Source of the DNA: Undibacterium sp.
GTDB lineage: Bacteria; Pseudomonadota; Gammaproteobacteria; Burkholderiales; Burkholderiaceae_D
Direction of reading: 5' to 3'
Assembly: GCA_025359635.1 (NCBI GenBank)
Contig: JANYFV010000370.1
Coordinates: 1-45,561, forward strand
Length of the DNA: 45,561 bases
Shown here: positions 1 to 8,669 of the stretch, piece by piece
Layout of the letters: every line of letters starts with the position of its first letter
How positions within the stretch are numbered: the stretch's first letter is position 1
The notes under the pieces: model-generated
Told to the model about the DNA's origin: nothing
The model's input: the letters and a program-made list of their open reading frames with translations, nothing else
Database searches by the model: none
Made by a program: the position numbers and the translations under genes

Positions 1-1474
1 GTAAATTCTTCTCAGATGCAGCACCATTAGTAATCAATTTGCGGAAAAAAGGTATCAGCAAAATCATCACAACACCAACCGCAACGCTACCCCAGCCTAA
101 GTTGGAAAAAATACTCGTGTAGATAGGGTTAGTCGTGGCAGCTAAACCTTCGCGTGCTTCAGGTACCAGGCCGGAAAAATAACTGGAAAATACTGAAGCT
201 ACACCCGTCAATAACATCCATGTACCCATCATGATACCTTGGTATTGTTTTGGCGCGAGGCGACCTATCATCGCATAGCCGATAGGTGAAATCAGCAGTT
301 CAGCAATGCTTTGGAATACGTAGCTGATGAAGATCCATTTAAAGCCGACGATGCCATCTGGGCCAGCTAATGCGATCCCAACTGGCAAGACGAGGAAGCC
401 CACGCCGATTAATACCAGCGATGTGGCAAACTGATTTGGTACATCAATTCTCCAGCCTTTCTGGCGCAATTTATTAAACCAGATTGCCATCAAGGGGCCG
501 CCTATCATGATGATGAAAGTATTGATATTCTGTATCCATTGCGGCGCTATTTCTATGCCCCAGACATGACGATTGACGTTGTTGTCAGTGAAGAGTTGTA
601 AGCCTGATGGTGCCATCTGATATAGCGTCCAGAATGTCAGGGAGCCGATTGCTAGCATGAGATAGGCGACCATGTTTTTACGTTCGCGGCTGTCCTTGTG
701 TTTGATCGTCAGAACGATCAAGGTCACTGCGATCAGTGCCCCAACCATGATCACCAGGTTACCGCTAAGTTCGGCGTGATGCAGCATGATATTGACTAGA
801 GGTATCAGTCCAAGCAAGATCCCTAATCCAACCAAAAACCTTATTTTAAATTTTGCCGGTGTTGCATTGAGTAACGGAGTATTCAGGTCTTTAAGTATCT
901 TCCAGTTCGCCCCGGCTAACACGACGGCAAGAAAATTGCCGATTGTCGCAAAGATAAACAGGTTGGGGTAATCATGTTGGTTTTCGAAATATCCTGCAGC
1001 AGAAAATCCAATAAAAAACCCCAGATTCATGCCGGCATAATTCCACAGAAAGGCACTTTCTCTGCGATCATCCTCAGGTTTGAATCGTTGAGTTAACATG
1101 AGATTAATGCAGGTGACATTGAGGCCGCTACCAGTTAAAAAGAAGGCTAGGCCCCAGTAGAGTTCCGAGGCTGAACCGCCAGAAATAATGCCGCAACCAA
1201 TAACCTGCGCCAGCATGCCGCCGACAAAAAGATTGCGGTTACTCAGAAAGCGCCCGCCTAAATATCCACCGAATAAATGTAAGCCGTAGTTAAACGCACT
1301 GAATACCCCCATGATGGCGGTCGCGTCTTTGGTGGTGAAATTGAGTTTTTTGGTCGTATATAAAACTAGGGTGGAGTACAAAACCGCAAAGCCTAAGGTG
1401 GCGAAAATTTGAATGAAAAATAAGACACCAGCGCCTTCGGGGATTGCCGCAATTCTCTGTTTGAGCGTTAACAA
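1..1474 (-). CDS. POT/PTR2-family MFS transporter, 3' end cut by window edge
   Basis: I translated about 491 residues from a TTG start at 1474-1472, preceded by a good ribosome binding site (CAGGAGA); the C-terminus lies beyond base 1. The protein is a string of hydrophobic helices. Features such as FGGYLGGRFLSNRN after the second helix, a Met-Leu-Ala-rich core and SPIGYAMIGRLAPKQYQG late in the protein match proton-coupled oligopeptide transporters, which import di- and tripeptides across the inner membrane. The first helix reads FFIQIFATLGFAVLYSTLVLY, so the usual ExxERFxYY proton/peptide motif is absent; I recall a divergent bacterial subgroup with this kind of helix, so the substrate may not be a classic dipeptide. 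It is transcribed away from sodB's terminator region and appears to be a single gene. Family call is firm; substrate unknown. Confidence 0.8.
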   Translation of the reverse strand, partial: MLTLKQRIAAIPEGAGVLFFIQIFATLGFAVLYSTLVLYTTKKLNFTTKDATAIMGVFSAFNYGLHLFGGYLGGRFLSNRNLFVGGMLAQVIGCGIISGGSASELYWGLAFFLTGSGLNVTCINLMLTQRFKPEDDRRESAFLWNYAGMNLGFFIGFSAAGYFENQHDYPNLFIFATIGNFLAVVLAGANWKILKDLNTPLLNATPAKFKIRFLVGLGILLGLIPLVNIMLHHAELSGNLVIMVGALIAVTLIVLTIKHKDSRERKNMVAYLMLAIGSLTFWTLYQMAPSGLQLFTDNNVNRHVWGIEIAPQWIQNINTFIIMIGGPLMAIWFNKLRQKGWRIDVPNQFATSLVLIGVGFLVLPVGIALAGPDGIVGFKWIFISYVFQSIAELLISPIGYAMIGRLAPKQYQGIMMGTWMLLTGVASVFSSYFSGLVPEAREGLAATTNPIYTSIFSNLGWGSVAVGVVMILLIPFFRKLITNGAASEKNL

Positions 1475-1677
1475 GTTCGTCTCCTGATTGTTATTTGATC
1501 ATGATTTGATCGCATTTTTAGCAACTTTTTGCGTCGCTTTTGTGTCGATTAACTAATTTTTTTCGACTGCCTTAAGCAGATAAAGATAAAAGGCGTTGGC
1601 ATTGTAAGTCCTTTTGCCGTGTAAATGTTAAGGTGATGGTGATAGAGAAAACGGCAATTGCCAAGGCAATAAAAAAA

Positions 1678-1711
1678 CCTGCGAGATGAAAAATCATCGC
1701 AGGTTTTTTTG
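1678..1711. terminator. Rho-independent terminator downstream of sodB
   Basis: Inverted repeat CCTGCGA...TCGCAGG with short AT-rich centre, flanked by A-runs on one side and T-runs on the other, so it could work in both directions. It lies 37 bases past the sodB stop on the minus strand. Confidence 0.75.
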
Positions 1712-1747
1712 CTTCCTCAATTTTATGTTGAGGAGAAGTATTTGGTA

Positions 1748-2326
1748 TTAAGCTAGGTTTGCAGCAGCAAAATCCCAGTTCACTAAGGACCAGAAAGCTT
1801 CCAGATATTTTGGACGTGCATTTCGATAGTCGATGTAGTAAGCGTGCTCCCACAAATCGCAAGTGACTAATGGTTTGTCGGTTGTCGTCAGTGGTGTGGC
1901 AGCATTGGAAGTGTTGACGATATCGAGTGTGCCGTCTGCTTTTTTGACCAGCCATGTCCAGCTAGAACCGAAATTGCCTATACATGATTTAGTAAAAGCG
2001 TCTTTGAAGGCGTCGAAGGAACCCCATTTTGCATTGATGGCGTCAAGCAAGGCACCAGTTGGAGCACCGCCACCGTTAGGCTTTAAGCCATTCCAGTAGA
2101 AAGTGTGATTCCAGATTTGTGCTGAATTATTGAAAATACCGGCGGAAGATTTTTTAACGATTTCTTCAAGCGTGGCGCTTTCGAATTCAGTACCTTTGAT
2201 TAGGTTGTTCAGATTCGTTACATAGGTTTGATGATGCTTGCCGTAGTGATATTCCAGCGTTTCTTTGGAGATATGCGGAGCTAAAGCGTCTAGGGCATAT
2301 GGCAATGCTGGCAGGGTATGTTCCAT
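1748..2326 (-). CDS. sodB: Iron superoxide dismutase
   Basis: 192-residue Fe-type superoxide dismutase, converting superoxide to oxygen and hydrogen peroxide in the cytoplasm. Metal ligands are visible as H27, H74, D157 and H161, the last two in [12 protein letters not shown]70 in [12 protein letters not shown] is the placement typical of the iron enzyme rather than the manganese form. I chose the ATG at 2326 because [10 protein letters not shown] is the usual N-terminus and AGAAGGA precedes it; a longer reading frame upstream is not conserved-looking. It follows xseA on the same strand with a 124-base gap, an arrangement I recall in other Burkholderiales. A 7-bp inverted repeat lies in the leader. 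Very confident. Confidence 0.97.
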   Translation of the reverse strand: MEHTLPALPYALDALAPHISKETLEYHYGKHHQTYVTNLNNLIKGTEFESATLEEIVKKSSAGIFNNSAQIWNHTFYWNGLKPNGGGAPTGALLDAINAKWGSFDAFKDAFTKSCIGNFGSSWTWLVKKADGTLDIVNTSNAATPLTTTDKPLVTCDLWEHAYYIDYRNARPKYLEAFWSLVNWDFAAANLA

Positions 2327-2361
2327 GTTGTATCCTTCTGAGGTGAGTTCGGTGGGTCTGA

Positions 2362-2379
2362 GTTTCAGTAATCTGAAAC
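2362..2379. repeat. Inverted repeat in sodB leader
   Basis: Perfect 7-bp inverted repeat GTTTCAG-TAAT-CTGAAAC located 36-53 bases before the sodB start. It could be an operator or an mRNA hairpin near the 5' end; no specific regulator is recognised. Confidence 0.4.
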
Positions 2380-2450
2380 AGTAAAAACAGCATTGTAAGC
2401 GTTTGTGCAATAGCTTGCAGTATCAGTGTAATTTTTGTACTGATATAAAC

Positions 2451-3821
2451 TTAAATACTCTCTGATAATTTAGATTGCACAGAATTAATGCCTATTTCCG
2501 CGCTATCTGTTGCGGTACGTATCGTGATGAAGCTATTCGCTTTGATATCCTGGCTAGTGCGGATGAGCTTGCCCTTGTTGTCGCTCAGAATCGTATAGCC
2601 ACGTTCCAAAGTGCGTTGTGGATTTAATAGTTCAAGCTGCGATGCCGTGGAATTGAGCGTGGTTCTTTGTTGTTGAATCTGACGGGTAAATCCATCGCGG
2701 AGTCGACGCTCTGCAGCATCGAGATGGTGCTGATGCAAGCTCAGTTTGGGTCGGTTTCCGGTCATCCGGGTTTGCAGCTGCGCTAAGCGCGACAGGCCAA
2801 TTTGTACCGGAGTTTGTATCGCATATTGCAATCTTTGCGAGCAGACTTGAACCTGCATGCGTTTGTTGGCGATGCTGGCGATTGGGCTCAGCAGATGGCG
2901 CGCTGTCCAGTCTAGCGTTTGCGCTTTTGTCGAGAGCTGTCTTTGCATGCTTCGCTGTAAATGGCGCTGAAACTGACCAATTTGTGCCATCCATTCTTCC
3001 CTCGTGCGAGTGGCCAGTTCGGCTGCCGCGGTTGGCGTTGGTGCGCGCAGATCTGCGGCAAAATCGGCAATGGTAAAGTCGGTTTCATGGCCAACTCCAC
3101 TAATCACGGGCATGCTGCAATGGGAAATCGTGCGTGCCACGATTTCTGCATTGAACGACCATAAATCTTCGATACTGCCGCCACCGCGACACACTAGTAG
3201 CACATCACATTCCTCACGGGCAGAGGCGGTGGCAATCGCTTGTGCAATTTTTTCGGAGGCGCCATCTCCTTGCACCGGTGTCGGATACAAAATGACGTTG
3301 ATATGCGGTGCGCGTCGTTTTAGCGTAGTCAGCAGGTCACGTAAGGCTGCTGCCTGAAGGCTTGTGACGATGCCTATGCATTTGATGAATGGCGGAATGG
3401 CACGTTTACGCTCGGGATCAAACAGCCCTTCTTTGGTCAATTTTTCTTTTAACTGCAAGAAGGCTTCATACAGGTTGCCGACACCAGCGCGACGTATCGC
3501 CTCGACATTGATCTGGTAGTCGCCTCTTGGCGTATATAAGCTGACCAACGCGCGCACCTCAACCTTGTCGCCTTCGCGCGGAGAAAAATCCACATATTGG
3601 GCACGCCCGCGAAACATCACGGCCTTCACTTGCGCCGCGCTATCTTTCAGGGTGAAGTACCAATGTCCAGACGTGGCGCGGGTAAAATTTGAAATTTCAC
3701 CGGAAACCCACGTCAGTGGTATGTTTCGCTCCAAAAGTTGTGCAACCGCTTGGTTTAGCGCGGAAACTGTGATGACAGAACCCGTAGATAATGGATTTGG
3801 GAGGCGCGAATCAGTATTCAT
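2451..3821 (-). CDS. xseA: Exodeoxyribonuclease VII large subunit
   Basis: 456-residue large subunit of exonuclease VII, which with XseB degrades single-stranded DNA into oligonucleotides in mismatch and damage repair. The N-terminal OB-fold is seen in [27 protein letters not shown] (about residues 19-45) and [10 protein letters not shown]. The catalytic core follows with [32 protein letters not shown] and [29 protein letters not shown], then a long helical, coiled-coil-like C-terminal region (roughly 280-400) and [13 protein letters not shown]. Length matches the family. No clear Shine-Dalgarno is seen before the ATG at 3821. xseB is not in the window. The start abuts the DnaA-box-like region at 3841-4350. 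Confidence 0.96.
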   Translation of the reverse strand: MNTDSRLPNPLSTGSVITVSALNQAVAQLLERNIPLTWVSGEISNFTRATSGHWYFTLKDSAAQVKAVMFRGRAQYVDFSPREGDKVEVRALVSLYTPRGDYQINVEAIRRAGVGNLYEAFLQLKEKLTKEGLFDPERKRAIPPFIKCIGIVTSLQAAALRDLLTTLKRRAPHINVILYPTPVQGDGASEKIAQAIATASAREECDVLLVCRGGGSIEDLWSFNAEIVARTISHCSMPVISGVGHETDFTIADFAADLRAPTPTAAAELATRTREEWMAQIGQFQRHLQRSMQRQLSTKAQTLDWTARHLLSPIASIANKRMQVQVCSQRLQYAIQTPVQIGLSRLAQLQTRMTGNRPKLSLHQHHLDAAERRLRDGFTRQIQQQRTTLNSTASQLELLNPQRTLERGYTILSDNKGKLIRTSQDIKANSFITIRTATDSAEIGINSVQSKLSESI

Positions 3822-3842
3822 AGGGGATGTGGCAGTAAAAGC

Positions 3843-3859
3843 TGTCCACAGAAACGTGG
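3843..3859. repeat. Degenerate copy of the TCCACAGAA hairpin unit
   Basis: TGTCCACAGAAACGTGG resembles the three better copies downstream: CCAC and GTGG can pair around a six-base loop. It lies 22 bases upstream of the xseA start codon and so could fall in its leader or promoter. Confidence 0.45.
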
Positions 3860-4016
3860 TGTGGTCATCAGAATGTCATTAAGTGTGTCAGAAGTCAAAA
3901 GCAACATAAGTGTTTGTTGTAAGTCTTTGTTTTTAATGATGAATATTTATTGCTCAATAATTGGGCATTTTCAGAAAATGCTTATAAATCAAGGACTTTG
4001 GTTTGCTTGGGTCATC

Positions 4017-4048
4017 TTGTGCACAAACTTATCCACAGAAAATGTGGA
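4017..4048. repeat. Repeat unit A: palindrome, perfect DnaA box and hairpin
   Basis: TTGTGCACAA palindrome at 4017-4026, then TTATCCACA at 4029-4037, an exact match to the bacterial DnaA box consensus TTATNCACA. TCCACA (4032-4037) pairs with TGTGGA (4043-4048) around GAAAA. Confidence 0.7.
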
Positions 4049-4155
4049 ATCAGATTCGGATAATTGAGTCTTGGGCTTTTCATTTCTACCTGCTTGATTG
4101 TTTGGCAGTCGCACTTAATGGTATGAAATCATAGACTTAAAAAGTAGTCAGAACT

Positions 4156-4190
4156 TTGTGCACAATCTTGTCCACAGAATCTGTGGAAAA
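4156..4190. repeat. Repeat unit B: palindrome, two DnaA-like boxes and hairpin
   Basis: TTGTGCACAA at 4156-4165, TTGTCCACA at 4168-4176 (one mismatch to the DnaA consensus) and TGTGGAAAA at 4182-4190, whose complement TTTTCCACA fits TTWTNCACA. TCCACA and TGTGGA form a stem around GAATC. Same layout as unit A, 139 bases away. Confidence 0.7.
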
Positions 4191-4216
4191 CTTTTACTTT
4201 CAATCATTATGCCGGG

Positions 4217-4238
4217 AAACTATTTTCAGAAATAGTTT
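4217..4238. repeat. 9-bp inverted repeat
   Basis: AAACTATTT-TCAG-AAATAGTTT, perfect over nine base pairs with a four-base loop, between repeat units B and C. No T-run follows that would make it a simple terminator. Confidence 0.55.
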
Positions 4239-4311
4239 AAGTTCTTTGCTTATTTTGATAGCGCGACTTAAAAACCGCTTAAAATCAAACTGTTAAGAAG
4301 TTAACTCGGAG

Positions 4312-4346
4312 ATATCCACAATCTTGCACACAGAATTTGTGCAAAA
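4312..4346. repeat. Repeat unit C: DnaA-like boxes with altered but still paired stem
   Basis: ATATCCACA at 4312-4320 (one mismatch to consensus), then TTGCACA (4324-4330) pairing with TGTGCAA (4338-4344) around CAGAATT. The complement of 4338-4346 is TTTTGCACA, fitting TTWTNCACA. Relative to unit B the arms have changed together (TCCACA/TGTGGA to GCACA/TGTGC). Confidence 0.65.
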
Positions 4347-4402
4347 CTTTGGTTTGATTGCGCTATTTTAAAAGTTTAAAATAAAAAAATGTAAGCATCC
4401 AC

Positions 4403-4431
4403 TTGCTCACAAGCACACAACAGGCTACATT
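4403..4431 (+). promoter_or_regulatory. Candidate sigma-70 promoter for the exbB-lpxK-kdsB operon
   Basis: TTGCTC at 4403-4408, 17-base spacer, TACATT at 4426-4431; start of transcription would fall near 4438, about 27 bases before the exbB-like start codon. Four of six bases match consensus in each box. Confidence 0.45.
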
Positions 4432-4464
4432 GCAGGGCTAGATTCATACGCTAAGGAGTTTCAT

Positions 4465-5070
4465 TTGTTCGCTATTCTTCAAGCCGCTGGTTGGCCGATT
4501 TACCTTTTACTCGCTGCGTCTATCATCGCGCTCGCGCTCATTATCGAGCGTAGCTTATCGTTGCGACGCCAACGTATACTCCCTAAAACCTTACTTGCTG
4601 AAGTTATCCGCGTGTATCACGCCGGAAAAGTTAAGCAAGAAGTGATTGATCAGCTGGCGAATAATTCACCTTTAGGTAAAGTGCTTGCGGCTGGTCTGCG
4701 CAACGTTAATGCACCGCGAGAAGTGATGAAGGAATCAATTGAAGAAGCTGGCCGTGGCGTTGCCCATGAACTCGAGCGCTTCTTGACTACTCTCGGCACG
4801 ATTGCTTCGCTGGCGCCTTTGATGGGTTTGTTTGGTACTGTCGTGGGGATGATAGAAATTTTTGGCTCACAAAATTCTGCTGGTGCAAATCCTGCGCAAC
4901 TGGCGCACGGCATTTCAGTCGCACTTTACAATACCGGTTTTGGTTTGTTAATTGCGATGCCCGCTATGGTTTTCTACCGGCATTACCGTGCTTTGGTCGA
5001 TAGTCTGGTGGTGGATATGGAGCAGCAGGCAGTCAAGTTCGTCGACACTGTTCACGGCGCGAGAAAATAA
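4465..5070 (+). CDS. ExbB/TolQ/MotA-family proton channel subunit
   Basis: 201-residue inner-membrane protein of the MotA/TolQ/ExbB family, which with its ExbD/TolR partner uses the proton gradient to energise envelope processes. Membrane segments are visible at about 9-28, 108-132 and 150-172. The family signature is TLGTIASLAPLMGLFGTVVGMIEIF, followed by the helix GISVALYNTGFGLLIAMPAMVFYRHY. The start is TTG at 4465, chosen because AAGGAG sits 6 bases upstream and MFAILQAAGW is a normal N-terminus. The ExbD-like gene begins one base after the stop codon. No tonB, tolA or tolB lies here, so whether it serves TonB transport, Tol-Pal or another system cannot be told; placement before lpxK suggests an envelope role. 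Confidence 0.88.
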   Translation: MFAILQAAGWPIYLLLAASIIALALIIERSLSLRRQRILPKTLLAEVIRVYHAGKVKQEVIDQLANNSPLGKVLAAGLRNVNAPREVMKESIEEAGRGVAHELERFLTTLGTIASLAPLMGLFGTVVGMIEIFGSQNSAGANPAQLAHGISVALYNTGFGLLIAMPAMVFYRHYRALVDSLVVDMEQQAVKFVDTVHGARK

Positions 5071-5071
5071 G

Positions 5072-5521
5072 ATGGATTTTCGCAAAGGTAAGGGCAGGGA
5101 AGATCCAGAAATCAACCTGATTCCTTTTATTGACGTCTTGCTGGTCATACTAATTTTCTTGATGGTAACGACCACCTACAGTCGCTTTACTGAATTACAG
5201 ATTACCTTGCCAACAGCAGATGCAGAAAAGGCGCAGGTAAAGCCGGATCAAATCGAAATTGGGATTGATGCGCAAGGCCGCTATAAAATAAATAGCCAGC
5301 CCGTGTCTTTTTTGGATACGGCGACCTTGGCCAATGATCTGAAACAAGCTGCAGGCGCAATCGAGTCTGGTAAAGATGGCGCGCAACATGACCCTGTAGT
5401 GATTATCAATGCTGATCGCGCAGCAACACATCAATCTGTCATCGATGTGTTGGAGGCGGCTCGAATTGCCGGTTTGGCTAAAGTCACTTTCGCTGCCCAG
5501 GCGTCGACAAAATCCAAGTAA
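5072..5521 (+). CDS. ExbD/TolR-family biopolymer transport protein
   Basis: 149-residue partner of the preceding proton channel. It has a short cytoplasmic N-terminus, one membrane helix at about 14-36 (INLIPFIDVLLVILIFLMVTT) containing the conserved aspartate (D21) needed for proton use in this family, and a periplasmic domain ending in VVINADRAATHQSVIDVLEAARIAGLAKVTFA, the typical ExbD/TolR C-terminal fold. I chose the ATG at 5072 over an upstream in-frame start because MDFRKGKGREDPEINLIPFIDV is the family N-terminus and it directly follows the upstream stop. Same operon as lpxK, 41 bases downstream. Confidence 0.9.
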   Translation: MDFRKGKGREDPEINLIPFIDVLLVILIFLMVTTTYSRFTELQITLPTADAEKAQVKPDQIEIGIDAQGRYKINSQPVSFLDTATLANDLKQAAGAIESGKDGAQHDPVVIINADRAATHQSVIDVLEAARIAGLAKVTFAAQASTKSK

Positions 5522-5562
5522 TTTATTGTCGACGCATTAGCGTTCAAATGGAGTAATTTCCC

Positions 5563-6597
5563 TTGCGTTCCAATCTCGAAACGGTGTTGCTACGTGTCTG
5601 GTCGGGGCGCGGCGTAATTGCTTGCCTATTGTGGCCGCTTTCCAAATTATTTCAACTCATCAGCAGTTTCCGTTTCGCGTTGTTTGTGATGGGTTTTAAG
5701 TCTCAGACAAGGTTGCCAGAACCTGTCATTGTTGTTGGTAATATTTTTCTCGGCGGTACAGGTAAGACACCATTGGTGATCTGGTTGGCACAGCAGCTAA
5801 AGCTGGCGGGTTGGCGGCCAGGCGTGATTTCTCGCGGCTACGCGGCAAATGCAGCAACCATCTCTGAAGTACATACTGACTCAAATGCCAGTGACGTTGG
5901 TGACGAACCTTTACTCATCGCGCAGCGGGCGGATTGTCCTGTAATAGTTGGGCGCAATCGCGGCGCTGCGGCGCGTGCCTTATTGTTGGCTCATCCTGGC
6001 GTCAATATTATTATTTCTGATGACGGCTTACAGCATTATTCCTTGGCGCGTGATGTAGAAATTCTTATGTTTGATCAACGCGGTGTCGGGAATGGCTGGT
6101 TGTTACCAGCGGGTCCTTTACGTGAGACGGCGCAGCGGCGGCGTGATTTCACGATCCTGAATACCCCGGCTGGTATTGCCGTAACCGGAATTGGTCCGGA
6201 TGTAATCCATATGCAATTGATGCCGGATAAAATGTTTTGTCTAAGTGCGCCAGAACAAATAATGACACTGACAGAAATTAAGGATAAACGTATCACGGCT
6301 GCTGCTGGTATCGGGCATCCGGAACGTTTCTTTTCTATGCTGCGCAGTGCAGGATTGAATTTTGCACCACTGCCTTTGAACGATCACCATGTATTTTCAG
6401 CAAAATCTTTTTGCGATATTGATGCCGATATCATCCTGATCACCGAAAAGGATGCAGTAAAATGTCGCCAGATAGCCGAACTGCAAAGCGATGTGCGTAT
6501 TTGGGTCGTACCCGTTAGCGCGCAGCTTGAGACAGATTTGTTGGCAAATATACTTAAATTGATTTCGGAGAAACAGAATGGACGCACGCTTGCTTGA
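5563..6597 (+). CDS. lpxK: Tetraacyldisaccharide 4'-kinase (lipid A synthesis)
   Basis: 344-residue LpxK, the ATP-dependent inner-membrane kinase that phosphorylates the lipid A precursor at the 4' position. The P-loop is [20 protein letters not shown] (GGTGKTP at 64-70), preceded by an N-terminal hydrophobic membrane-associating segment (about 19-45). [36 protein letters not shown] and LPAGPLRE are further family motifs. The start is TTG at 5563 with GGAG at 5550-5553; an ATG at 5548 is closed at once by a stop. The gene overlaps the next small gene by 20 bases, suggesting translational coupling. It belongs to an envelope operon with kdsB. Confidence 0.95.
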   Translation: MRSNLETVLLRVWSGRGVIACLLWPLSKLFQLISSFRFALFVMGFKSQTRLPEPVIVVGNIFLGGTGKTPLVIWLAQQLKLAGWRPGVISRGYAANAATISEVHTDSNASDVGDEPLLIAQRADCPVIVGRNRGAAARALLLAHPGVNIIISDDGLQHYSLARDVEILMFDQRGVGNGWLLPAGPLRETAQRRRDFTILNTPAGIAVTGIGPDVIHMQLMPDKMFCLSAPEQIMTLTEIKDKRITAAAGIGHPERFFSMLRSAGLNFAPLPLNDHHVFSAKSFCDIDADIILITEKDAVKCRQIAELQSDVRIWVVPVSAQLETDLLANILKLISEKQNGRTLA

Positions 6598-6760
6598 TGT
6601 GTTGGTTTGCCCCTTGTGCAAAGGTCCGCTGGCCTATGACAAAGACGCAAAAGAATTGATCTGCAATGCAGATCGTCTTGCTTACCCGATTCGTGATGAT
6701 ATTCCTATTATGTGGACAGATCAGGCGCGTGTATTGGATGCCACTCAGCAAGTGAAATAA
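6578..6760 (+). CDS. Trm112-like small protein (UPF0434 type)
   Basis: 60-residue protein beginning [18 protein letters not shown], with CPLC near the N-terminus, a further cysteine in [12 protein letters not shown] and the end motif DIPIM. This is the bacterial Trm112-like family. In eukaryotes Trm112 activates methyltransferases; the bacterial role is not established to my knowledge. A gene of this type between lpxK and kdsB is a common arrangement in proteobacteria. It overlaps the lpxK 3' end by 20 bases with AGAAAC-type spacing and its stop lies 2 bases before the kdsB start. Confidence 0.9.
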   Translation: MDARLLDVLVCPLCKGPLAYDKDAKELICNADRLAYPIRDDIPIMWTDQARVLDATQQVK

Positions 6761-6762
6761 AG

Positions 6763-7518
6763 GTGAGCTTTACCGTCATTATTCCGGCGCGTTTGGCCTC
6801 AAGCCGTCTGCCGAACAAACCTTTAGCCGACATCGCTGGCAAACCTATGGTGGTACGTACGGCTGAGCGCGCCCTGTTGTCTGGCGCCAGTCAAATTATG
6901 GTGGCAACCGATCATCTTGATATTCTCGCAGCATGTAAAGAGCATGGTATTCCTGCGTGTATGACTCGGTCAGATCATCCATCAGGTACTGACCGCATTG
7001 CTGAAGTTGCCGCAGTGATGGGGCTCTCTGATGATGCAGTGGTAGTGAATGTTCAGGGCGATGAGCCTTTAATCGCGCCAGAGTTAATTGCCGCGACAGC
7101 AACGCTAGTAAATCTGCAAGTGCCGATGGCGACAGCAGCGCATGCCATCCACGACATGCAAGATGCGTTTAATCCTAATGTGGTTAAAGTGGTGTTGGAT
7201 AAAAAGGGGCGCGCGATGTATTTTTCTCGGGCGACAATTCCATGGCATCGCGATGCCTTCGCAATGAATTGCGAAGTGCTGCCGTCAGATTATGTGGCGC
7301 TACGCCATATAGGCTTGTATGCATACCGGAATGATTTTTTACAATCCTATCCTTTGCTTGAGAAATCACCATTGGAGCAAATTGAGGCATTGGAACAACT
7401 GCGGGTTTTGTGGAATGGGCATGCTATTGCAGTGCACATAACGGAAGCTAGCCCTGCACCCGGGGTCGATACTATTGAGGATTTAATCAAGGTAAGAAAC
7501 CTTTTTGTGCAGGATTGA
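6763..7518 (+). CDS. kdsB: 3-deoxy-manno-octulosonate cytidylyltransferase (CMP-Kdo synthetase)
   Basis: 251-residue KdsB, which activates Kdo with CTP for the inner core of lipopolysaccharide. FTVIIPARLASSRLPNKPLADIAGKPMV is the nucleotide-binding N-terminus; VATDH, RSDHPSGTDRIAE, VVNVQGDEPLI and YRNDFL follow as in the family. I chose GTG at 6763 because it gives VSFTVIIPAR, matching the E. coli N-terminus; the longer frame from 6712 adds 17 residues encoded inside the upstream gene. Two bases separate it from the Trm112-like stop. Functionally linked with lpxK: both build lipid A-Kdo. Confidence 0.95.
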   Translation: MSFTVIIPARLASSRLPNKPLADIAGKPMVVRTAERALLSGASQIMVATDHLDILAACKEHGIPACMTRSDHPSGTDRIAEVAAVMGLSDDAVVVNVQGDEPLIAPELIAATATLVNLQVPMATAAHAIHDMQDAFNPNVVKVVLDKKGRAMYFSRATIPWHRDAFAMNCEVLPSDYVALRHIGLYAYRNDFLQSYPLLEKSPLEQIEALEQLRVLWNGHAIAVHITEASPAPGVDTIEDLIKVRNLFVQD

Positions 7519-7670
7519 TAAAATTCCTGCATGACAGCATGGCAAAGCATCAATAAATAAAAAAAGTGTGGTAAGTTTCGTGAAAAGAAACTGTGTTAAA
7601 ACTGATGCTAGCAAAACTAGAATTATAAAAATAAATACAGGTAAGTATCGGTAGCATCAAATTGCAATAA

Positions 7671-8402
<732 letters not shown>

Positions 8403-8403
8403 G

Positions 8404-8432
8404 AAAAAGCGGACTTTTTGTCCGCTTTTTTT
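8404..8432 (+). terminator. Terminator after adk
   Basis: AAAAAGCGGAC-TTTTT-GTCCGCTTTTT, an 11-bp perfect stem running into T residues, one base past the adk stop. Confidence 0.9.
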
Positions 8433-8669
8433 ATTGTCGAATTTAAATAGCAACTCAATTAAAAATTAACTGACGAAAGGGGGTAGCGAGCAATTTTCTG
8501 AGCAAAAGTTTTAGACCAAAACAGTAGATGATATTTTCAAAAAAACAGAAAAAACGGTTGTTCATTTTATTGAAATAAAAGGCCTTTGAATTTGCCATGC
8601 GTCACAAGCGCATGCGGGTAGTTAGTGCCCTGAATTCAAATGCCAATAACAAAAATTGGAGGAGTCAAC

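Larger units (their letters stand above)
3822..4464. other. 643-base non-coding region with DnaA-box cluster and hairpins
   Basis: Between divergent xseA and the exbB-like gene. No plausible gene was found: the short open frames have no ribosome binding site and no family-like sequence. It contains three clear and one degenerate copy of a hairpin unit rich in DnaA-box-like 9-mers (3843-4346), an additional 9-bp inverted repeat (4217-4238), an AT-rich stretch (about 4366-4392) and a candidate promoter (4403-4431). Each is listed separately. Confidence 0.8.

Noticed and set aside
1748-2410. A longer SodB starting at 2410
   Set aside because: The extra 28 residues are Cys/Leu-rich and not like any SOD; the ATG at 2326 has a good ribosome binding site.
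3861-4067. A 68-codon open frame in the xseA-exbB interval
   Set aside because: No ribosome binding site, overlaps repeat unit A, and the sequence resembles no protein family; the repeats explain the region better.
3841-4350. Reading the DnaA-box cluster as the main chromosomal origin
   Set aside because: None of the usual origin neighbours (dnaA, dnaN, gyrB, rpmH, parAB, mnmG) is within the window; kept as a possible accessory DnaA locus only.
8592-8618. Short inverted repeat CATGCG...CGCATG upstream of hppA
   Set aside because: Only six base pairs and no matching partner elsewhere in the window; too weak to list as an operator.
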